DNA from: Suillus spraguei
Taxonomy: Eukaryota; Basidiomycota; Agaricomycetes; Boletales; Suillaceae
Direction of reading: 5' to 3'
Length of the DNA: 64,000 nt
Assembly: GCA_016800925.1 (NCBI GenBank)
Contig: JABCPU010000130.1
Span: 1 to 64,000, forward strand
Numbering within the stretch: the first letter of the stretch is position 1; every line of letters begins with the position of its first letter. The translations under genes were made by a program, and so were the position numbers. The notes under the pieces were generated by a model. The model did not search any database, was not told where the DNA came from, and saw only the letters and a program-made list of their open reading frames with translations. Of this stretch, positions 20,822-32,663 are shown piece by piece.

Positions 20822-21956
20822 TGTGGAGAAACAAAGACTCGACGTATGTTTCTCCCAATGTAATACTAAGACTTGTACGCGCTGTAGGTGAAAGAAAAGA
20901 ACTTCGTGTCCCAATCACCCTCCACTCGCGTACTCGTTTGAAATCCGTCGACACTACCGCTGTTATCGATTCAGGAGCAGCAGGAACATTCATCTCAGAA
21001 GAGTTTGTGAAACTCCATCAAATCACACGACGAAAACTCAAGGAACCATTTCGAGTTACAACGGCAGATGGAACTCTCATAAAAGGAGGACCAATCACGC
21101 ATTACTGCCTCCTAGTGGTCAAGATTGACGATCGAACCATGTATGGAAAATTCAATATCACCAAACTAGGAAGGAGAGATCAAATCCTCCTTGGAATTCC
21201 TTGGTTACGAGCAATGAACCCAATTATAGATTGGGCTGCTGAAACGCTTGTCCTTACACGGACAGAGAAATCAGACGAAATCGAAATCGATCTGGACAAA
21301 GATCGGAAGAAGAACGGGTTGCCTCAACTTTTCAATCATGTTAGGTGGCAACATTCCCGTCTTCCGAAACCTAGTATCGCATCTCCTATTGAGATCCCTG
21401 AAGACTCAGAACCAGAAGTACGAATGCCACGTACTACAGAACCAACTCCACGCGTACAACTGCCGCGAGCAGTGTCACCGATCCCTCGTGCAGAGAAGCG
21501 TAAGAATGAATCTGAACCCGAGCATCGGGCCGGACAAGAACCTATTGAGCAACGGCCAATAGAAGAACAGAAGCAAGGAAAAAGGAAACCGGAAGAAGAG
21601 CTCCAGGACGAAACACCAACGTACCGAAACTATCCAAGTTCTTCGTTCCCCCGAAAACTCTTTCAGCTTCAATTGAAGAAATCCCCGATAAAGAAGAACC
21701 CGTGCCCTCGTTGATTCCAACCGAGGATGATGACCAATTCGACACCATGAACGACGTCTGGCATGCACCAGAGGTACGCGAAATTTCCTTGTACGAACTA
21801 GGAGATGGAGAATTTCTTGTGGAGTACGATACCGATGGGATTAGCATGAGGATCATAGAAGAAGTATCCATGGATACACCCCTGACACGTGATGGAACTT
21901 CTCAACTCGAACAATCCTCCACTACTCCACAATCCTCTCCCTCCTCTGAAATATAG
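20821..21956 (+). pseudogene. B1 protease and linker region of Pol
   Basis: The frame is -1 relative to gag. The aspartic protease active site is AVIDSGAAGTFISEEF (near 20955-21005), and further retroviral-type protease blocks include GRRDQILLGIPWLRAMNP. The frame runs to TGA at 21714, but the homologous B2 sequence shows that the true continuation switches frame near 21615 to that containing DVWHAPEVREISLYELGDGE, which ends at 21956. This linker is conserved in B2. At least one single-base change therefore separates protease from RT. Confidence 0.8.
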
Positions 21957-22015
21957 TAACAAGGCTCAGGAATTCGCCACGGAAGAAAGGAAAAGAAAAA
22001 GAAATCCTTCGAGAA

Positions 22016-24884
22016 TTGGTCCCAGATTATTTGCACGATTTCGCAGACGTCTTTGCTAAGGACGGACTGAACAAACTACCCCCGAACGCCCTGGTATCGA
22101 TCATCGGATCGACACCAAACCCGGTTTCATCCCTCGCACGTCTAAGGTCTACCTGCTATCGGAAAAAGAACGCGCTGCTGTCAAAACGTTTATCGATGAA
22201 AACGTCGCGAAAGGCTTTATCTCAGAATCGAAATCACCTCAAGCTAGTGGTTTCTTCTTTGTGGAAAGAAGAGCGGAGAACTGCGTCCCTGTCAAGATTA
22301 TCGCTACATCAATGATTGGACAGTCAAGAACGCATACCCGCTTCCACTCCCTATTTCCCTTGTTGCACGCCTTCATAACACACAGTTCTTTACGAAAATG
22401 GATATCCGGTCCGGTTATAACAATATTTGCATCCATCCCGATGACAGGTGGAAAGCTGCTTTTACCACGGAATTTGGCCTCTGCAATTCCCCAGCAACTT
22501 TTCAAGCATACATGAATCGCACCTTTCAACAAGAAATCAATGAAGGATGGATGGTTATCTATATGGACGATATCCTGATTTTCTCTACGACAATGGCAGA
22601 ACATCGTGAACGGACCAGACAAGTTTTGATGAAAATACGAAAAGAACACCTGTTTTTGAAACCGGAGAAATGCACCTTCGATGCAGAAGAAGTGGAATAC
22701 CTCGGAATGATAATTCGCCCCGGACAAGTTGCTATGGATACCGCCAAGACCAAGGGAATCTCCGAATGGCCAACCCCGAAATCTGTAAAAGATGTTCGGT
22801 CATTCCTCAGTTTTTGCAACTTCTACTGCACGTTCATTTCCCACTATTCTGACATCGCCAGACCCCTTATCGATTTAACAAAGAAGGATAAGGCCTTTGA
22901 ATGGTCAACCGAATGTATGGACACCTTCGAAGAGTTGAAACGACGCTTCACTTCCCAACCGGTACTCCGTAACCCTGACCCTTCCCGACAGTTTGCCATT
23001 GCTACCGATGCTTCACTCATAGCAACTGGAGGAGTTCTCTTGCAGACTGATGAAAATGGTGTTTACCACCCATGCGCATATCTTTCACAGTCTTTGAACC
23101 CCGCAGAATGCAATTATCAGATCTTTGACCGGGAACTCCTTGCCGTGATCCGGGCATTGAACGAATGGCGTCATTATCTCGAAGGAAACCCACACCCCGT
23201 CCTGGTATTCACTGACCATAAGAACCTTCTGTACTTTAGAAGTGCACAAAAGCTCACCCGTCGCCAAGCACGTTGGCAATTGATTTTGTCTATCTACGAC
23301 ATCGAACTGCATCACGTTGCAGGTACTAAATTAGCAGTACCTGATGCACTATCCCGCCGGCCTGATTATGACTCTGGCAAAGACGATAACGAGAACCAGA
23401 CCCTCCTCCCTGACGCTCTATTCGTTCGTCTTATTGACACTGACTTGAAGGATGTGCTGTCATCCTCTGACCCCCTCGACGACCCTGTCTTCAAGACGGC
23501 ATCCGATGCCCTTGATGGCGTGTGCCTTCCTCCTATGAAATCGGCACTTTCTGACTGGAAGATTGAGGAGAACGTCCTCTATTTTAAGAACCGCGCCTAT
23601 ATTCCACCGGCGCATCGCTCCGATATCCTGAAACAATATCATGATCATCCTACCGCGGGTCACCCTGGTAGATTCAAAACTGAAGAACTCGTGAAACGAG
23701 AAGCCTGGTGGCCTGCAATGGGCTTTTATATTCGGAAATACGTTGAGGGTTGCGCCCTCTGTCAGCAAATGAAAGCGGATACTCATCCCGTTCGCCCCCC
23801 GCTCGCGCCTATCCCCTCATCGGCTGTTCGCCCGTTTTCTCAGGTCTCTGTTGATCTTATCACTGACCTCCCCATCTCTGGAGGCTTTGACACCATCATG
23901 GTCGTGGTAGACCATGGCCTTACGAAGGGGGTAATTATTATTCCTTGTTTGAAAACTATCACCTCCGAAGGTGTTGCTAAGCTATTTTTGAAACATGTCT
24001 ACCGACGATTTGGACTCCATGACAAAGTCATTTCGGATCGAGGACCGCAATTCCTATCTCGCTTCTCAAAGGAACTTGCCCGACTTCTCGACTACGTCAT
24101 CGCTCCATCTACAGCTTATCACCCGCAGACTGATGGTCAAACTGAAAGGTTAAATCAAGAACTCGAAACATACCTTCGCATCTACTGCCGTAACAACCCT
24201 GAAGACTGGGTAGAACACCTACCAATCGCCGAATTCGTTCACAACCACCAAAAACATGATGCAAGGAACGCGTCACCCTTCTATTTGATGATGGGATACG
24301 AACCACGCGCCATTCCCCACCTAATCCCTGACTCATCCATCCCCGCAGCAGAAGATCGAGTACGATCTCTGCAGAAGATAAGAGAAGAAGCAATCGCCTG
24401 CCACAACATTGCAATGCAAATGATGGCTGAACGATCCCGAGGAGATAAGTACATCCCATGGAAGATCAGAGATAAGGTTTGGCTATCTGCCGCTAATCTT
24501 AGACTCAAACTCCCATCAAGGAAATTGGCACCGAAACGATACGGACCTTTCCCGATCATCGATGTCTTATCACCCATCACGTTCACACTCAAACTTCCTC
24601 CGCAGTGGAAGATCCACCCCACGTTCCATGCTTCTGTCTTATCATCCTATAGCGAAACAGACGTACACGGCCCGAACTTCCCTGAACCCCCACCTGATAT
24701 CATTGAAGAAGAAGAAGAATACGAAATAGAAGCAATTCTTTCTCACAAAGGAACCGGCAATCGCCGACGCTACCTTGTTTCCTGGAAAGGATATTCATCG
24801 GGAGATAACGAATGGCTTCCAGAAAAGAACTTGAAGAACTCCGCTCGAATATTGAAAGCTTATAAGAAGCAACACGCCCTCTAA
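22016..24884 (+). pseudogene. B1 reverse transcriptase, RNase H, integrase and chromodomain
   Basis: The N-terminal RT part (22016-22400) is spread over frames by one-base changes near 22085 and 22258. From 22398 an 828-residue frame is open. RT catalytic motif: VIYMDDILIFS (about 22555). RNase H: ATDASLIATGGVLL, FDRELLAVI, FTDHKNLLYF. Integrase: zinc-binding HX-H-CX2C ending GCALCQQMK, catalytic DLITDLP, VISDRGPQF and DGQTERLNQELE. C-terminal chromodomain: YLVSWKGYSSGDNEWLPEKN, expected to bind methylated histone H3 and steer integration. In RT, GLCNSPATFQ follows EF directly at about 22472, whereas B2 has about nine more residues there (EYGLYETNIMFFGLCNSP), so a short in-frame deletion removed part of the palm. 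Confidence 0.88.
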
Positions 24885-24939
24885 TTATCCTTCAGTCAAA
24901 TCAACTCGCGTCAAGCACCTGATTAACTACCTTTTCGAA

Positions 24940-26140
24940 ATGTCTTTCCCTACTGCTTACATCACACCCGTCGTCGCTGCCACCAATGACTCCGACTCTG
25001 AAATTGAACGATACGGAACCCTCACCGCTGAAATTGATAATTCCTCTTACATCGAAGCCGCTATTCTCTGCGAGGGACATGCCCTCGAGATCGAAAGAAT
25101 CCTCACTGAAAGAGGCGCCTTCCCTGCCCTCCTCATTGTCAACATCATTCGCATTGCAGCCCTCATTGAAGCCACTGCCAAAGAAACAACGGAAATTACT
25201 CTCCGTCACCGCTTCCTTCATCTTCAAAAACGCATTCGTGCTTACGCTATGTTGCTGCTTCCCGATTCCTTTAAGAATGATGTTGAAGAAGCTATTCACA
25301 TCATTGCCGAACGTCGAGCAGGTGTTGCTCGACCTCCCTCTCCGCAGGAAGATACGCCACTTCCTATCCCAGCACCCTCTTCTTCACGCGCTCATTCTAG
25401 TCTCGATGCCTTTACTGGCTTATGCACTGCTGTCCAAGAGATCGGACAACTTACAAGCAAAGTCGTCGAAACCATTCAACAGTCGGACAACTTACAAGCA
25501 AAGTCGTCGAAACCATTCAACAGTCAGTCACTGAAACGAGAGCAGCTAGAAACCTAGTGGAAGAAGTTATTACCGACCTACAGCAGACACAAGATGATCT
25601 TGCCTCTCCACGAACCCCATCTCCAATTCAACGACCAACCTCACCGCCCAACAAGCGCAGCTTAAGCGAGCCAACACTCTTGCCTTGAAACGTATGAGGA
25701 AGAATAAAGGGAAGAAGCGCGCAAGATCCACCAGTCCCACGCCCATTATCTCTCCATCTCCTTTGCGCGCAGTTCATTCCAACCCCGATGAAAATATGAA
25801 GTGCCGAATCTGTGGCTTGTTAGGACATCGTCAAAAGAATTGCACGGAATATCAGTGCAGAATTTGCAGGTATTGGTTGCCGACGCATTTGTCCCTCTAC
25901 TGCCCCCACCGTGTTGGGCCCCCTCCATTCGAGTTAACTTGGAAAGATGAGGGATTTTATGACGCACTTCGCACCTGGGAGAAACAACTTGACGATGAAC
26001 GTATTCAGAGAGAAAAGAAGAAGGATTCTAAGCGTCGCGCTGGTCTTGAAGAAGCCAAGTATATGATGAGTGGGTCGTTCGCTGATGAAGACTACGAGTT
26101 TAGCGATGACCCCATTTACTATGCGAATCAAAGTGAGTAA
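24940..26140 (+). pseudogene. B1 accessory ORF with two zinc knuckles (sense, after pol)
   Basis: It starts MSFPTAYITPVV 55 bp after the pol stop. The N-terminal half is helical (EGHALEIERILTERGAFPAL; HLQKRIRAYAMLLLPDSF). A Ser/Pro-rich middle precedes the C-terminal knuckles CRICGLLGHRQKNC and CRICRYWLPTHLSLYC, then an acidic tail to TAA at 26140. The same protein is encoded in B2, including the pair of knuckles, so it is a true part of family B and not host sequence. In this copy a 41-bp tandem duplication (25442-25523) shifts the frame and another shift lies near 25650. The role is unknown; its position is that of env in retroviruses, but there is no membrane segment, and nucleic-acid binding is more likely. 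Confidence 0.78.
25442..25523 (+). repeat. 41-bp tandem duplication
   Basis: Two exact copies of a 41-bp unit beginning TCGGACAACTTACAAG start at 25442 and 25483. As 41 is not a multiple of three, the second copy throws the accessory ORF into another frame. Reading copy 1 in frame 1, or copy 2 in frame 3, gives the same peptide GQLTSKVVETIQQS. Confidence 0.93.
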
Positions 26141-26159
26141 AGTCGGTGACTTTACGTGT

Positions 26160-26169
26160 AAAAAGGGGG
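26160..26169 (+). promoter_or_regulatory. B1 polypurine tract
   Basis: AAAAAGGGGG lies three bases before the 3' LTR. It is the expected primer site for plus-strand DNA synthesis. B2 has the same tract next to its 3' LTR. Confidence 0.85.
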
Positions 26170-26172
26170 TAA

Positions 26173-26645
26173 TGTTACAATCGTACGTGCCCCTATTCAT
26201 TTTCTATTTCATTTACCTTGTATATTACGTGACATGACTCCGACTCATATGCTCAACGCATCTGTACTATAGTTGCCTTCCTCTTTTGGATACGCACTTA
26301 CTTCTCACGCCTCTCTTGGTCTGTGCGCACATATTGGCCTATTTAAGCACAGTGTACTTGTAGTAGATTCACTACTTTAATCTTACTGGGTTTTACCTGG
26401 AATCTCCTTCGCTTAGGTCTCCAACCTAAGTCGTCTTGAATCGTCTCTAAGTCTAAGCACTCCTCAGCCTTAGTCTCTATTCTCGCGGATACCTCTCGGA
26501 CTTGTCCTTGAGGCTGAACCCTTGATCGTACTCGGAACGTGTTCCTTGTACTTTCACCTTGTCCTCTTCTGGACATTGTAAGAACTCCCAGCAGACCGTC
26601 TGTGTCTTTTCACTGTCGCTGGTGACGCCACCCCAGTTCGTAACA
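26173..26645 (+). mobile_element. B1 3' LTR
   Basis: It is 473 bp and carries the same TATA and 11-nt self-primer motif as the 5' copy. At seven of the eight C/T differences this copy has the C and the 5' LTR the T, a skewed pattern of C-to-T decay. Confidence 0.93.
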
Positions 26646-29376
26646 TACAGCACCTTCAGCACCTGCGACTTCTTCTTCATCTACCGATGCCGCCAACCAA
26701 CCTGCGCCCCAATACAGGTACCAGCATCCGCTAGAAGACAAGGACACTGATAGACGCGTTGTCGACTGTATTCTGGACTCTGATGTTACCATACCAGTAC
26801 GTGAGCTAATTGTGGTAGCGCCGGAGATCTGCAAGAACCTCAAGGAAGCCACTACCAACAAGTGAGTTAGCATTAACACTGCAGTAGTCAATGAGTTAGG
26901 CACCATGCCTAGCGCCAGGGAACAGATGAAGTATTGGGAGCATTACTGCTCACAGGATGCTGATGGATGAGTGGTTGCAGAACATTTTGCGCTGCTGCAG
27001 GCTATCATGGCCATTACCAAGGGCCAGGTCTTGACATGTATGTTGGACCAGGGCGCTGAATGTCTTGTCATGCCGGTGAGAGTTTGGCGTACACTGGGTT
27101 CCATACCATTGAGACCGGACTACAAGATTAACATGGAGTCAGCTAACACGTCTACCAATGAGATGCTAGGAGTCATCAAGAATCTACCACTAGACTTTGG
27201 AACTGGCGAAATGCTGTTCCAGGTACAAGTTGTCGAGACCGCTAACTTTGATCTCTTGCTAGGAAGACCATTCTACACGATGACGGCATGTAACACCGAG
27301 GACACGCCAAGTGGCGAGCAGGACCTTACACTCACTGACCCTAATAACGGCAAGGTCATACACATACCCACACAGCCATAGGTAAAGAAATGTCAGGGTT
27401 GTGCTAAGTGCCTGGCAAGGTCTACCAAGCAGGATTTTTTAAAGATTGATGAGCCGCATGTGGCACGGGGAGACTCCCAAACATTTCATTCTTCTTCTTC
27501 TTTTGTTTCTCAAGAACCAGTTACCGCTAGCATACCGAATCCCACTGACTGCATACCAGTGCCCACTGCGCAACCACTGCTCTTACGGAGCACTACCACT
27601 GACACATCATCGTCTCCCTTTAACTGCCCTCAGTTATCCGCTCATTATCATTACCTAACCTCTATGCATTCCTCCATTAACACCGAGTCTACTGAAGCCT
27701 TCCACAGCATTTATACATACCTACGACAAAACCACGCATTCCTACGTCTACAAACCTGTAGGCAAGAAAGTCAACACCATTCCGACTACCATGCCGCCAG
27801 AGTACCATGTGCAATGGGAGTTACTGCCAGACCCTTTGGCTGGTTTACCTGAGTTACCGCCACACCCACCAGACTTCGTACCTGGCAAGCAGTTTACCCA
27901 AGAGAGAGCTGAAGCACTCGATCTGGATCCCGCAAAGTGGCTATGGCCAGAGGAAGACAAGCTTGTACACTGGCTTGTTTGTAAACACAAGACCACCTTC
28001 ACTTGGGACGTGTCAGAATGTGGCCGTCTCGACGAGAAGTACTTTCTGCTGTACAAGATCCCAATGGTACCACACACTCCATGGGTGGAGCGCAGCATCC
28101 CAATCCCTCCTGCCACGCTGGAGAAAGTTGTGGGTTTTATCAAGGAAAAGATTGCATCTGGCGTGTATGAACCGTCAACGGCATCTTACCGCTCGTGATG
28201 GTTCTGTGTCATCAAGAAAGATGGTACACCACTGCGTATAGTTCACGATCTCCAACCACTGAACAGGGTAAGTATCAAAGACGCTTCCGTTCCTCCATTC
28301 ATTGAACATCTCGCTGAATCATTTGCCAGCTATGCTGTATATGGCATGATGGACTTATTTTTAGGATATGATCAGCGATCGCTACATGTTGACTCACATG
28401 ATATGACCACTTTTGGCACACTGTTGGGGCCTTACTGCCTAACAACACTTCCAATGGGCCACGCTAATGGCATACAGCTCTTTCAAGGGGATATTTGCTT
28501 CATTCTACAAGATGAGATCCCAATGTATATGTTCCCATTCATTGATGACATTGCTGTGAAGTCGGTAAAGATGCAGTATCAGAGAGCTGACGGCTCATAT
28601 GAGACCATACTGGAGAATGCTGGCATTCACTGCTTCATCTGGGAACACCTAATTGTGGTTAACCGCATCTTGCACCACTTGCGTATGGTTGGGCAGACCA
28701 TTTCCACCAAAAAGTTCGTTTTAGCCGCACCTACCGCCAATATCCTAGGGCACATGTGTACCTTTGAAGGGTGCATACCAGAGTCTGGGAAGGTACAAAA
28801 GATCTGTGATTTGCCTGAGTGTAGCACCATTACGCATGTATGGGGCTTCCTAGGTACCTGCAGTGTCTTGTGTATTTTCATCAAGGACTTCGCCAAGATA
28901 GCGAGGCCACTAGTAGCGCTAACGTGCAAGAACATCATATTTGAGTGGGGTCATGAACAAAAGGTAGCTATGCAAGCACTCAAGGATGTGATTATGCAGT
29001 CGCCGGTGCTAAGACCGCTTAATTATGTTTCTGGGCGAGAAGTCGTTCTAGCTGTTGACACTTCTTCTATTGCCATAGGTTTTATACTCTTGCAAATTGG
29101 TGAGAACATGAAGCGCTACCCTAGCCGCTTTGGTTCACTAATGCTTACTGAAGTTGAGAGCTGCTACTTGCAAGTGAAGCTTGAGCTATAAGGGTTGTTC
29201 AGAGCATTGCGCACCATGCGGGTGTATATCTTCGGCATTGTCAACCTAATGGTTGAGGTGGATGCGAAGTATATCAAGGGGATGATCAATAACCCGGATC
29301 TCCAGCCAAACACTATGATCAACCACTGGATCGCAGGTATATTTTTGTTTCAATTCAATCTCGTACCTGTACCCGC
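26646..29376 (+). pseudogene. C element protease and reverse transcriptase
   Basis: It continues the C gag-pol frame after B1. A protease-like segment has MLDQGAECLVMPVRVW (about 27040), with DQG in place of DSG/DTG, and further on LLLGRPFYTM. RT starts near 27790 (EYHVQWELLPDPLAG) and includes WFCVIKKDGTPLRIVHDL, a FIDDIAVKS catalytic box (about 28540) and PESGKVQKICDLPEC. The RNase H start is VVLAVDTSSIAIGFILLQ. In-frame stops include TGA at about 26863, 26968 and 28196 (inside SYRS-RWF), a stop at about 29189, and TAG at 27379. Most replace expected arginine. No activity is expected. Confidence 0.8.
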
Positions 29377-30332
29377 TGAAACAAAGAAACTACCACTGGC
29401 CTAAGTATAAGCGCAATGATAATCCTACTGAAGGTGCGAGTGAAATGTTCGACCCAAGAGGACTGCGATAGAAGCAATTCCTTCTAAGTTAGTGCGAAGA
29501 AAACAAGAAAGTACTAATAAGGCAACGAAGGTTCTGTCTTCCAAGGTTAGCGGCGGTAATGGTATATCGTGGTACTAGCACGATGTCAGCGGTGCTCACG
29601 CGGTAAGGATAGCTGTAATGGTTAGCTAGCAAGGGCAAGAACAAAGTCACTTGAGCAAGATGAATATAGTATTACTACCCGTGGTGTGGTAGTGGTAGTG
29701 GCAACTCCATACGAGCGAGAAAGTTGGTGAGAGAGGTAGTGACCCAGCAAGATCACTGGCCATGGTCTGGTTATGAGTAGTGAAGTTGAAAGTTGCACGG
29801 TACTTTGAGTGGTATAGTTACCGGCAGTGAAATCAATGAGCGAGATTTGAATGGAGAAAAGTTCAAAGGCAAATAGATTGTGACTAGCAAGCGTTCAGAT
29901 ACTAAGTCCAAGTGAAGGGATGTAATGGGAAGTAACAGTAACGGTATGTATGTTGAGTCTTTTTAACATATTCAAGCATGTACAAGATTATTAGGTGAGT
30001 CTGGTAGTGAGAAAGAAAATAAATGGGGTATTAACTAAGAGGCGCACAGCGTGTAGCAGCCCCTTGAGATGCAAGGTAAATCCTGCCATAGATTTAGTAA
30101 TGGCGGAAGTGAAGTAACTACACACCAATGGATCTAGATGGATTTGGACGGGACATGAGGGCATCGGTGTGAGGATCTGGTAAGGGTTCATGGCAGAAGT
30201 ATGGTTCTGCCTTAGCAGAGCAAAAAGGCTATATACTTGCTATAGGAGAATTCTTTGGTTGCCGACACAGACAGTAACGAGACGCTTGTCAAAAATGGGG
30301 GTTTGATGGTCAGCATGACTTTGCTCACTACA
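29377..30332 (-). mobile_element. Solo LTR, family C, inside C element RNase H
   Basis: It begins TGAAACAAAGAAACTACC and ends GCTCACTACA, the reverse complement of the C LTR. The flanks are CCGC (29373-29376) and CCAC (30333-30336), a 4-bp TSD with one CpG-to-CpA change. Removing the LTR and one flank restores the expected RNase H end PVPATKHTGADGLSRR. Confidence 0.85.
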
Positions 30333-32001
30333 CCACAACTAAGCATACCGGTGCTGATGGTCTCTCAAGGAGACCTGCTGCAGACAAAGATCCCACTGAA
30401 GAGGATGATCATGAGGATTGGTTAGACCACTCATACTCCTTCAGTATAGAGATTTTGAACAACAGGGCTTGCATAGTCGCAGGTCCTTGCAGCAACATCT
30501 TGCAGCACCCTCATTCTTCACCCGTGCCGCACTCACTAACTCAACCACCCACGCTACTCGCATGTTTATGTACCATAACCCACGAAAGCAATGGCATCAT
30601 TATCCCGTGTTCAGAGGCTGCCCAAGCCCAAGACGAACATATGCTGCTAATTCAGCGATTCCTGACTGACTGCAAGCGGCCAGCAAGTTTGACTGACAAG
30701 GAATTTACGTCCTTCATTGGAACACTCATCCAGTACTTCGTGTTAGGGGATAGCCTCTTCTGGCAGCAATTGCTTGGCAAAAATCAGCTAGTCGTACCGG
30801 CGGCTAAGCACTTGCGTATCCTGAAGGAAGTGCACAACGACTCAGGTCATAAGGGAGTATTTGTGACCTGCGCTAGACTCCTTTTATGTTTTTGGTGGCC
30901 ATATATTATTGACGATATCAAATGGTACAACAGGACTTGTCACGAGTGCCAGATCAGGCAGACTCGCCGCTTGCACATACTGCCAACCATCCCTGTACCC
31001 GGCGGTATCTTTAGGCACGCACACCTTGACACTATGATGATGCCAAAAGCCGGTGTATTTGATCGCTTAGTTCAAGTGTGCTGTGCTCTTACTGGTTACC
31101 CAGAATGGTGTATGCTATGTAAGGAAAATACTAGGACCTTAGTGCCTTCATCTTTGAAGAGCTTCTGTGTTGGTGGAGACCTATCACCGAGATTGTTACT
31201 GACAACAGGCCAGCATTTATTGTGGCAGTAGAAGAGTTAGCTAACCATTACGGGATTTACCCTATCCGCATCTCTCCTTACAACTCACAAGCCAACAGCA
31301 TTGTCGAGCGGCATCATTATGATGTCCAGGAGGCCATCATGAAAAGTTGCGAGGGGGACGAGTCCCACTGGTACCAGACCATTCATACTGTGTCCTGGGC
31401 TGAGTGTGTTACCGTTCATCATGACACTGGGCTATCGCCATATTTTATGGTTCACAGCATCGAGCCAATCTTTCCATTTGATCTCGCTAAAAGTACCTTT
31501 CTAGTAGACCTACCTGGTCAAGAGACGTTCTCCACTACCGACCTCATCACTTACTGCGTGCGGCAGTTACAGAAGCGACAAGAAGACCTCCACAGCATCA
31601 GAGAAAAAGTCACTAAGGCAAGGCTCAATTCGGTATGGCAATTCAAGCGCTGGTACAGCGCTACTATCAAAGACTATCACTTTGCTCCAGGCACATTAGT
31701 CTTAGTATGCAATTCCAAGATCAAGTACGAGCTGAGTTGAAAGATGAAGCCGCGGTACCTCGGTCCAATGGTAGTAGTGTGTCATACCAATGGCAGCTCA
31801 TACTGGCTAGCTGAGCTAGATGGCAGCATATCCAAACTGCATTATGCAGCACTCCGCTTGATCCCTTATCACCCGCATACCAATACTGAACTTTCAGTTA
31901 CTAGCATTACTGGTCTAGACAAAGAAGCATTGGACTCATTGGCAGGAGAAGACGATGAAGAGCCAGTGGACAAAGACATCAGCTTCAGCGCTGACACTTA
32001 A
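30333..32001 (+). pseudogene. C element integrase
   Basis: After the end of RNase H (GADGLSRRP) come a zinc-binding region with HNDSGHKG and CHEC, catalytic Asp in HLDTMMMP, catalytic Asp in VTDNRPAF (about 31200) and Glu in NSIVERHHYD (about 31310). A GPY-like segment (PRYLGPMVVV) lies near 31750. No chromodomain follows; the end is acidic and the stop is at 32001. There is a frame change near 31200 and a TGA at 31738. With the 4-bp TSD of the solo LTR, this integrase lineage appears to cut with a 4-bp stagger. Confidence 0.8.
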
Positions 32002-32663
32002 CCCCACCTATCCAATACCGCTACTACCGACACTCGCTATCATACCGCTGCTCTCTAATATCACACACTCCAGAAAAACATAAAAACACGAAAAACAAAA
32101 ACCACTCAGTACAATAGTCTCAGTTTTACCCCGGGTTTCGACTGGCATCTCAGTTTCCTTTATCACAGTCTCCACCCTCTAGATCTCACTTACCTACACT
32201 ACGCGCTAACAGCAAACAGACTCTTATATCAGAATTAATACTGCAACAGACTGCAGAGAATGGACTAATACCATGCACTGATCATTACCATACATACATG
32301 TATTTTCTTCTACCATGGAGGCAGTGCACCATGCACATTTGACAGAACCAGGGACATCACACACTCAGCAATATCATGCAGGAATAGAAGAAGGAAGCGC
32401 AGTGATGAAGACAAGACGAGCGGTACCTCGCAATTTGGCCATACCTTTACTCTAGTCTCATCTTATGCAAGCACTCATTTACCTTACTATATCACACAGG
32501 CATTCAATGGACTAGTACTGGAATTTGGATACAGACATGGGACATTTGGACAGGACCACCAACTCACTTCTCCTTACCAGCAGTACAACTACAGGAGAAA
32601 GACTTGTATGCACATGCTACAGTATACATGTATATGGTATGAAGGAAGAGAGACGCTAAGTAC
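32002..32663. other. C element untranslated 3' region
   Basis: This is the stretch between the integrase stop and the end of the antisense gene. No coding signal was found on either strand. It would hold the 3' ends of both convergent transcripts. Confidence 0.5.

Larger units (their letters stand above)
19323..26645 (+). mobile_element. Ty3/gypsy chromovirus B1, full length
   Basis: Direct LTRs 19323-19792 and 26173-26645 start TGTTACAATCGTACG and end GTTCGTAACA. The TSD TACAG lies at 19318-19322 and 26646-26650. By eye the LTRs differ by nine transitions and three single-base gaps. Order inside: self-primer site, gag, protease, RT, RNase H, integrase, chromodomain, an accessory zinc-knuckle ORF, polypurine tract. 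Several one-base frame changes, a 41-bp duplication and a deletion in RT show that this copy is defective. Confidence 0.95.

Noticed and set aside
20168..20914. 248-residue minus-strand ORF opposite B1 gag
   Set aside because: Shadow of the gag frame; no domain, splicing or conservation signal, unlike the antisense genes downstream of pol.
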